The translations under genes were made by a program, and so were the position numbers. From the NCBI RefSeq assembly GCF_018446385.1, contig NC_055999.1, positions 84,548,281 through 84,612,280 on the forward strand: a stretch of DNA of 64,000 bases, given 5' to 3'. This stretch comes from Zingiber officinale (lineage: Eukaryota; Streptophyta; Magnoliopsida; Zingiberales; Zingiberaceae). The notes under the pieces are model-generated. The model did not search any database, was not told the origin of the DNA, and saw only the letters and a list, made by a program, of their open reading frames with translations. Shown here piece after piece: positions 55,355 through 64,000 of the stretch (within the stretch, counting starts at the first letter, position 1; each line of letters opens with the position of its first letter).

Positions 55355-58300
55355 ATGGTACGTCTCTTTGTTCTTCTCTCTAGCTCTGATCGAAATCGCA
55401 TTCCTTGATCTCTGATCTACTGTACTGGGGCATTCGGATGATCTCATCGTCAATGTATCACGAGATCTGCAAACCTAGATCTGTCTGGCGGTGATATGGT
55501 TGCGTCTGTAGCGGCCATGCTGTGCCTTTCGTCAAGTAGAAATGGAATAGATGCTGAAGCAGAGTAGGACGAGAATTTACATAAGGAACTTATGGTGAAA
55601 AACCCCCTACACGTATGGTTATATGATTTAGGGTGGTGATCCTGAATATTGAATTGTTTGTTCAAGATTTTTATCCTTTGTAGGTTTTCCCCTTTTCCTT
55701 CGAATAATATCGTTTGTTGTTGTTGTTGTTTTTACTGAAGTTCTTAGTTCACGATGAGCTGTACTGGAATTTGACTCTAAAGATGGTTTGTGTAAAATTT
55801 TGTGTAGGTAAAATCAGGGGTGCATTTGCTAAATAACCCGTCTGGTACTAGAGTATCTAATTATTTGTATGTGAATGCTGATTCAAGAGCTAATTCTGTT
55901 GTAAACCAGGCTACACTTGCTCAATCAGTTTTTTTTTTATGGTAAAAATGTTCCAGATGCTTTGTATTTAGCTGAGTTTTAGCTTTTAGTTTTTATTTAG
56001 AAATTAGGAGTTAGGATGGAACCTTGCCAGATTGATGATAATTAGATAAATAAAAAAACTAAATTTCATTTTTGAAATAAAATAGCTGGTTGCAAAAGGC
56101 TTCCATCTCTTTCCAACCAATTTGGGCGGAAATGGTTTGAGAAAAGGGAAGAGAAGAGAAATCTTTCTCTTCCTCCTTTTCTCTCTTCTTCCATTTTGTC
56201 CCTAGGAAACAGAGAAACAATTCTCTTCTTTGTTCACTACCCCTACTTCTTTTTCTTGCTTTCTCCCCGAGAAAACACAGTCTAAACTGACTGGAAATTG
56301 AAATTTGAAACTGATGATATGATGGATAATTTTTGTGATACAGCCCTTTTCCTAGAGAAGTGAACATAATAATTAATACTTAAAAGGAATTCTCATAGAT
56401 AGTCAATAATAATGGTTGGAGCAAATATCTGATCAAAATTATCAAATTTCTTTATTTATTACACAGATGCAGGAATAACCCTGGTTTATATGCCATTGTA
56501 ACATGATGGTTAATAAAGAAACAAGTAGAACTTCAATGGGTCAACCACGGAGTCTTTGATTTTTTATGACGTTTTTCTCGAGCTGTATTTCCAATGCAAT
56601 TCAAATTCTTGAGTTCACTTTTGTATTCATTCTCTTTAGGTTAATATGAGTCCTAACAGTCTTTGTGGGTTTCATCAATAGGAATCTTGTCCATCCATCA
56701 AAAATATCCTGCTTCTTGATTCTGAGGGAAAACGAGTAGCTGTCAAGTATTATACAGATGAATGGCCTACACTTGCTGCTAAATTAGCTTTTGAGAAATC
56801 TGTATTCACCAAGACACTGAAAACAAATTCCCGGACTGAAGGTAACATGCGCCATCATTTTGTTCTACTTTCTCAGGTTGTTTTGACTTGTAAATTCATT
56901 GGACCCTAATTTCCTCTAGAATCAAACATACTTCAATAACCCTCTAGAAATTGGTTACCTTTTTCTTTTACAAATTTCATTGACTTGCATGCTATTTTAA
57001 ACTCTGATGACCAACGTACAAGGTTTAGAACTCATGCCTCTTATGAGGGTTTATTGTTTTCCATCGATAGTTTACCATATAACATTGATCATATTATACT
57101 TATTATTGCACTAATTTAGTGAAAGGGTGGATACTGGTTTTTGCTTCTTGGGTTTATATAATATTATGGTCCAGGGAGGCCTTATCTTAAAGGATGCTGT
57201 ATTTTCAGTTACAAAAATCAAGTTTGCTACTGATGGGGTTGGTGCCAAATCCTGCCACTTTGGTGTTTCCCAACTGCTGGAAGTAGGGATGATAATTCTT
57301 CTGATGTTTGTTTTAAGACAAAGCGTTCAACTCATGGTTTAGTTATGGTTCAATAAGCGGAAGTGCCATGTTTATCATGGACTACATCATCATTATTATC
57401 AAGTCATGTTTGCCCCAACTATTTGGGAATCAGCTACATGAATCTTATTTTGCAACTTCAATAGTAAGCTCAATTATAGTAGGATAAGGCTATGATTAAG
57501 ATTGAGTGGAATTGATACTTTTCAAACTTCAACCTAAGCTAGAATTTTTCCTATTCTGAAAATGACAAATGCAATAGATAATAGTAGGTTCAAGATTTCA
57601 GTGTTATGATTGGCACAATCAAAATCGAATTGTCGAATTACATAGAAACTTGGACAAAATTGATAAAGTGAAGGGGACAATAATCTCATGTAGACAAAAT
57701 AACCTAACAATTGACAAGTGGAATATTATATATACACAACGCCACTTTTGGAATAATCAATGTATTGTTTCATCTATATGAAAACCTAACTATTTTCCAT
57801 AGGATCCTGCTAATGCAAATAGAAAATGAAGTAACTAGTCTAAACGGTTCTCTCCCTTCTTCGTTCTTCTCCAACAACTTGCTTACTCCCTTTACTCTCT
57901 CATTTCTTCTCCATTTCCTCTTCTTCTTCCTCCTCTCCATTGTTCATTTCCCTCTTTGTCACTCTTCTTGTTGAAGCATCATAGCAACAATGTAAGGAAG
58001 GAGATGGGGAGAGAGAGAGGAGGGAAGGAGGAAAATAGAAGAGATAAATGGAAAAACGTAAAACAAATATAAAGATAACCAAATTAAATTTCAATTTAAA
58101 ATGTCAACTAGGCACCTCTGTTACCTCAATTCAATAAGAAAATCACATTTGCAACAAAACTTAATTGAAATAATATTGCAATGATACTCAAAGAGTTCAC
58201 ATATGTATACAAATTTGGTCATTTACCCTTAATTGGAGGAAACAATTTTTGGTAGGCTGTTTTCTTTGGCATCATCAAATGCAGAAAGTTAGATCTGCCT

Positions 58301-60392
58301 GTATGCTGAATTTTCTCATATTTAATCATGTATTAGTACATCTATTATTACTAATGCAAGTTATTTTGGTTGACAGCTGAGATAACTATTCTTGATGGAT
58401 ACATTGTCATCTATAAAGTGATTCAGGATCTTCACTTTTTTGTTACCGGAGGAGATGATGAGAATGAACTCATTATAGCAACAGTACTCCAGGGATTCTT
58501 TGATGCAGTTGGCCTTCTTCTCAGGTTTTCCTGCTGCAAACCGTTCATTAAAGGAATAAGAACTATAAAGTCACGTGGTCTTCCACTTCTTTATGCTTAT
58601 TTAGTGTAATATCTTTGTGTGCTAACAGGAACAACGTTGATAAAATGTCTGCACTTGAAAACTTGGATCTGATCCTTCTTTGCCTTGATGAAATTGTTGA
58701 TGGAGGGTAGCATCTCTCTCCTTTGCTCTCTTTGTCTAACTTGACTTGAAGCACATGACTTTTTCATGTATCTGCCATTTTTCTATATATTCCACTCCTG
58801 GATGCTTAAAATCTGGTCACTGATGGTTTGAACTGATGGCTTATCGACTCATATCAATCAATAATCCTAAAGTGTATACTCATTTTCCCTAAATCATGAT
58901 TCACCCCATTAATAATGTAAAATCAAGATTCATTTAATTTTTTCTAGGATAGAATGACATTGTCTGTTCTTCTATAATGCATTGCCAAGGAAGAGCTTGT
59001 AGACGACCTGACTCAAAAATAAGGTAGTCTTCATGTAGTGTGCGCAAATTTGGTGCCCAAAGCTTCATCTACATGGAATATGAAAATTGCTTCTCTAAAT
59101 TGTAGAGATTTGTTGGATTGTGTGAACTTTGTATTGAATTTGTAGTGATTCTACATAGCCCAGCCTAATTCATATATAGACTAGTCCACACATTTTGGTT
59201 GGGTTGTTTCTTAGGTTCCATTCGTCAAGGTTTATATAAAGATTCAACTCGAGCTATTGTTTTGACCCACCAACAGCCAAATTTTCAACACCAAACTTGT
59301 TATTTAAACTTCAAAATTACATAGCATGCAATGCTGACTTATTTTATTTGTTTAGCACAATTGTATTGTTCGACTTTCTAGTTGGTGTTATAAAGAAGCT
59401 AAATTGAAAAGGAAAAATGGGTTTAGCTATGAAGAACTTGATATTATTAGGATTTGTTTATACAACATTACTCTTTGATTTACATGAGGGGCTGAGTTTT
59501 CATCTTAACAAGAATTTCAATGTTGTGAAGACATCTCAAGGTGTGTGTACAAACCACAGAAAATGAGAGCTTGTAGAGGATAATTTTCGTCTCCAATACA
59601 ACTTTTTTGTGTTTGGAGAACATCTAAGGTAAGGTTTTATGTTGATGCGGACAGAGGAATTTAGGGAGCATTGAGAATTTTTTTTTCTTTTGACAATCAT
59701 TGGGCATCTAATTGTCTATGATTATTTATACTTTTGCTGTCATATTATATGTAGGCTTTGATTCTTCCTGTGGAGATACTGTAGGTTGAACCATTTTACG
59801 TTTCTCTATTTTTTCATTGTGTACTTTTTCCTATTTTCTTGGCTAATAAGTATGATAAATATCACTATGGTAACTATGCTATAAAGAAACTGAAGTTGGA
59901 AAGGAAATGCCTTTGGTTAATAGCATACTATGAGTACATAAAATGGTTGTCGAAATTTTGTCAACGATACTTGCAAGAATGTACTGAACAGTTTCATGGG
60001 ACTCAAACTGCAAAGAAGAGTGCAATTACAGGCATTGTTATGAAGGCTCCCTAGTCATATTTGCCAATATTGTGGTTTAAACTACAAGATCAAATCACAT
60101 TGAATGATATTTCTTTAGCTGCGTCACACATAATACCATGAAATTATGATATCACTAATCTTTGCTATGGTGTAGGATCATACTGGAAACTGAAGCCAGT
60201 GTTATTGCTTCAAAGGTAACAGCAAATAGCCTTGATGGATCAACTTCCTTGTCTGAGCAGGTGAGGATAAACCTCGTAACTAGTACTTCATATTTGGACA
60301 TCTCCTGATCTTTGCTTACTCTTCATTTACAGACTATATCTCAAGCCCTGGCGACTGCTCGTGAGCACTTAGCAAGATCTCTTCTCAGTTAA
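55355..60392 (+). CDS. Coatomer subunit zeta (COPI coat), six exons
   Basis: Exons: 55355-55357 (ATG only), 56682-56841, 58377-58524, 58629-58706, 60176-60260 and 60333-60392 with stop TAA. All introns are GT-AG and phases fit, giving 177 residues, the usual length. The protein starts [19 protein letters not shown] and has [36 protein letters not shown] and [15 protein letters not shown]; it ends [15 protein letters not shown]. This is the zeta subunit, a clathrin-adaptor small-chain fold (PF01217). Zeta pairs with gamma-COP in the F-subcomplex of COPI, which coats Golgi vesicles for retrograde transport to the ER. The reading frame is intact. Introns are long (1324, 1535, 104, 1469 and 72 bp). 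No transposon was recognised in them. Confidence 0.95.
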
Positions 60393-62266
60393 TCTCTTAC
60401 AGGGATAATCATTATTCTTTGGCCAAGAAATATTGGACCCGATTATTATGAGTTGGGCGTCTTTCATTTTAAATCCAGATGAAACTTTGGTCGTTGAGGG
60501 ATAATTAGTTTCTACGTTTCGAAGAAAAGTACTGGGGACCTAAGTATTGTTTGAATTCAGCACTGGCTTATCCTGATGACATTTAGAAAACTGAAATGGA
60601 TTTTTTTTTTTTTGTTAAGATGCCTTGTTATTTGAATTGAGTTGCAAAGGAGAAATGTTTTAAGACGAAAATAACTGTTGAAAATTGGTTGTTGATAAAT
60701 TGTTACCTTAAGAAATATTTGAAGAGAAATGTGTTATCCTTGTCTATTCACTTACAGAGTCCGCCTATTGCCAGCCACTCGTTAGAAATTTTGAGCCCCT
60801 TAGGAGCTCCATACTACTCTTCATTAATAACCTATTGTTCAACTAGCAAATGTTTTAAGCTATTTGTCTTAGAGCCCACCTCAGAAGAAATTTAGGATCT
60901 CTTCGATGATCCAAGCTATCATTTGTTGTTTACCTTTGAGTTCATCTTGTTAAACTTTTTAGCCATCAAGGACAATTCATTCAATTTGATTGCATGAAGT
61001 ATACTATCATAATATGATCTCATCGGGCCTCAGAGCTCACTTAGTTGGTGAGTACATGGGATAATGACGATAATGATCAGGAGATTGAAACTCAAACTTG
61101 ACAGGAGATTTTATCATCTTTGCAGTCTTTGTTCATATGCTTGCTAATTTGAATTTTTATTGAATTCCCTCTCAAGGACATGAGGCAGCTGTGAGGGGGT
61201 TGCTAATATGAGGGTACGCTGTGAGGGGGTTGCTAATATGAGGGTACCTAGTTTATAACATGATCTCATCGAGTCATGAGCTCTTTGTACACTTTATTAA
61301 TTTTGTACACACTTGATGTATCCTTCCATTTCACAAATAAACCTAACTTGCTATCAAATATATTAAAATAACAGTTGAATCCAGTCACTTGGAAGTATCA
61401 TGTTTTTTGTAAAGGTCATACGTTGATCCTGAGTATTCCACGATCATTTATAAAGAGGTAAATGATGAAAGACATCACATGGAAGGGTATTTTCTGCCTA
61501 CTTCATTGGAAATTGACCCTATTCATTTTTACAAATCTACCACGTGGTGAGTAGCTCGGTTATGTCCTAGGGACACACTTGGGAGTATCATGGAACCAAT
61601 AGAAGCTACCTTAGATAACATAAGTTTCCTAGAATCTAAATTGTATTAATACAACATTTTATCCTCAAGTGGGGTTGTGTCGTCCTGTGGTCTATGTATA
61701 TTTTTCGGATTTATTCGATGGTGAAAAAATTTTATGGGAGTAGGCTTATCATCTCTAGGTGAATAAAATATAGAAATACCTGAACACCCCTGTTATAACA
61801 ATAGAACATTCTCGTATTTTCAGAACTTCAGCTCTTCCTCAATTGAGCTTCCCACCCTTGAGTCCATCAAGCTCCTCTATCTAAGTGTTTTGTCCTCGAA
61901 TAACCTGAGCATCTCACTTAGGTGAAAGAAGTTAATCGAAATTTGGGAGAAGTGAAAGAAGTTGGATTGAAATTATGAAGTACATTGCTAAACATGAAAA
62001 TTGTTTTGATAAGACCTAACTTAAATATAAAAAGGAAAGTTTGTTAATGTAATTATGCTCTGTAATTTTGACATTTTTAAAAAGGTTTAACTTAGGATTA
62101 TAGTGCAGTTACTTATATGGTAAATCAAGTATGCAAGTGTAGGTTGCATGTCTTTGGCATTGCAGATGCAAATGAAAGTTCACATTAAATTGATAATTGA
62201 ATACGTCAAAGTGAAATGTCAAGTATCCCAAAAATTAAATCTTTAGCAACGGGAAGTTTAAATTAT
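60393..62266. other. 3' region of the coatomer gene and intergenic sequence
   Basis: The 3' untranslated region probably covers the first 250-300 bp. I cannot fix a polyadenylation site. The rest is A/T-rich with no convincing ORF; GATCTCATCGGGCCTCAGAGCTC-like text at 61017-61040 recurs weakly at 61262-61282. One short tandem duplication is listed separately. Confidence 0.5.
61188..61247. repeat. Perfect 30-bp tandem duplication
   Basis: The 30-bp unit beginning GCTGTGAGGGGGTTGCTAAT occurs twice in a row without mismatch. It appears recent. Confidence 0.95.
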
Positions 62267-63544
62267 TGATGCCGGAAGTATCAGCTAATCAAATCTAATT
62301 TTGATAATGATAAAGAGTTTAAAGTTAAATTATATTGTAATATAATCAGCTTACCTAAGTGTGCAAACAAGACCTAGTTGAGGCTAGGAAATGAAGTCTT
62401 AATTAAAGGATTAGGCACAAAGTCCTGGTCAAAGATTGGGCATGAAGTTCTAGTTGAGTGGACTAGGCAGAAGACTTGACAGATCGAGGACATTGAGCGG
62501 AAGTCCTAGGAGTCGCGTATACTAGGTGGAAGTTTATGCGGTTTGAGGATCGGACGTCTAGTGAAAATCTCGGAGGTCAAGATCGGAGGCTGAGCAAAAG
62601 TCCAAATAGGTGTTTGGCAAAGGTAAATTCTCCAAAGAGGAGTAGATAAAGACTCGTTCCCCATCGAAAGAACAGTAGACGTCGATCCGACCAAGGATGA
62701 ACCTAAAAGTCAGGATCGAATAGTCCGAGACTGTTAATTTACATTTATGTAATTATATGTATTTTCTATGTTAACTCTATTTTGCAGAATTAATTATGCT
62801 TGGAAGTGTTGATCCAGGCGCCTAGATGGATCTAGACACCTAAATGCGGTTCAGGCACCTCTATCACCTCAACGAGCAAAACAGGGGGAGGTGGCAGCTC
62901 CTAGTTAGTCGACGCACGTTAGATCAAGACGTCTCAAAGGGATTGAAGCGCCTGAGATCGGATAGAAGCAACCTAGAAGAGTTGCACTTAGTGTTCGCCA
63001 TGTCAGTAGCTGAGGCGCCTCTAAGTGATAGAGGCTTCTGAAGTTGGATAAACTATGATGAACTTGGATCATATAAACTCTGGTTCATACACCCCAATGG
63101 CATAGAGGCGTTTGGATCATTCTTTATAAAGAGGGTTCGAGTAGAGCCTAAAGAAACACTTCTACAAGCAATTGAATGCTCAAAAGCTTGCCGCGCTACG
63201 TACTTAAATTTCCGATGCTACTCCAACAACTATGTTCTACACCGGATTTTTATATTATTGGTATAATTTATTTTACACAAAATTGTAAGCATTTCTTTAT
63301 ACTCTCTTTTTATTTATCGAATTGCTAGTGGATTGTCTAACGAAAGTGATTATCGATCGTGAGCCTTGGAGTAGGAGTCGTCACAAACTCTAAACCAAGT
63401 AAAAGAAAAGTGTTAACCTTATTTTTCTTCTTCTTTATTTAAATTCCGCTACTTATCTCTTTAGTCCTATGAAAAAAAGTGGAAAAAAATCATGAGCGTT
63501 ATTCACCCCCCCCCCCCGGGCTAGCCCTGTTTCTCGATCCTATA
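62267..63544 (+). repeat. 5' LTR of a diverged SIRE-type element
   Basis: Starts TGATGCCGGAAGTATC and ends CTCGATCCTATA at 63544, aligned in order with 34826-36091. It keeps GGCGCC only at about 62818 and 63016, with decayed copies between. TATA box CTTTATAAAG lies near 63122 and a poly-C stretch at 63507-63518. The primer site TGGTATCAGAGT follows at 63547-63558. Confidence 0.8.
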
Positions 63545-63771
63545 ATTGGTATCAGAGTAGAGACGCTCTGAATTGATGCAACCACCATAAAATAAATTTT
63601 TTTCTTTTGATTTGTTCTCGTTCAGAATCAGTGCAATCACTTCTTAAGATAGTTTTTTTCATTCGGGATTTTTTCCAAGCAATTTTCTTATCACTTTTTC
63701 TTCCCGCACTACTAAACCAAGACCATGTCTTGGAATGGTTCTATTTTTTATTGCGTGCAAGATTTTTTTTT

Positions 63772-64000
63772 ATGGTCCATCAAGAAGCTAAGGCTACAAC
63801 ACTGCTCGACCATCTCTTTTCTCCGGTGAGGACTTCTGCTACTGAAAGAGACGAATGGAGTACCACTTGAAGAAATAAGTGGAAATGTGAATATCATACA
63901 GAGAGATTTGCACCCACTCGACAACACTGGAGTACTAGTGACATGCGAAAATTGGGACCCACACATGATAAAAAATATTGAGGATGACGCCAAGGCAACA
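63772..64000 (+). pseudogene. Start of a decayed SIRE-type gag, running off the window
   Basis: The ATG at 63772 opens MVHQEAKATT, matching the start of the gag at 36355. A frameshift follows: LFSGEDFCY appears in another frame, after which stops occur. The copy is broken within the first 60 codons. Confidence 0.65.

Noticed and set aside
57127-57974. Open frames inside introns of the coatomer gene
   Set aside because: They lack motifs and lie within an intron whose borders are fixed by in-phase conserved exons.
60689-60895. A 68-codon open frame downstream of the coatomer gene
   Set aside because: No motif, no homologue recognised, and its composition is that of ordinary 3' flanking sequence.

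Overview
This is a stretch of a repeat-rich plant nuclear genome. It shows spliced genes with GT-AG introns, Ty1-copia and Ty3-gypsy LTR retrotransposons, CACTA (En/Spm) transposons, TRIM elements and a decayed plant pararetrovirus insertion. The element families (SIRE-type copia with GGCGCC-rich LTRs, Athila with CGGCCGTG-rich LTRs) suggest a monocot, perhaps Zingiberales. That placement is a weak inference from recall and no species is claimed. Only one gene looks intact and cellular: coatomer subunit zeta at 55355-60392 (+, six exons).

Layout, left to right. 1-2192: end of a gag-only SIRE-type copia element with its 3' LTR. 2193-4860: degenerate minisatellite, interrupted by a complete TRIM (3689-4298, minus, TSD TAATA). 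6496-15556: a 9.06-kb CACTA element (TSD TTA). It contains a 5.2-kb array of thirteen hairpin-shaped monomers in a roughly 1265-bp higher-order period, and an exon resembling the HMA domain of heavy-metal-associated plant proteins. 16323-24289: an Athila-type gypsy element without pol, with a broken gag and a broken second ORF. Its 3' LTR is truncated and joined directly to the 3' half of a second CACTA element (24290-28466: Tnp2 C-terminus, TNPA-like gene, TACCGACGGAA terminal repeats). 28646-45995: a copia element on the minus strand (TSD GATAT) with a decayed gag-pol. Nested in its leader is a plus-strand SIRE-type element (34826-43364, TSD TACTA) with an intact 557-aa gag, no pol, and an intron-containing second ORF. 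46827-47526: a second complete TRIM (TSD GATGA). 47965-49640: a decayed minus-strand gene with TIFY and CCT domains but no visible GATA finger. It lies next to a third CACTA terminus (ending 50269). 50270-52380: truncated SIRE LTR followed by Athila 3' sequence. 52381-54835: endogenous pararetrovirus fragment. 55355-60392: coatomer zeta. 62267-64000: another decayed SIRE-type LTR with the start of gag.

The most interesting pattern is shared by two unrelated retroelements. In both the SIRE-type element and the Athila element, the palindrome-rich array of the LTR U3 region occurs again inside the element, directly upstream of a second, non-pol ORF. Both elements lack pol. This looks like a second promoter or regulatory module for ORF2. 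The other notable structure is the higher-order hairpin array inside the first CACTA element.
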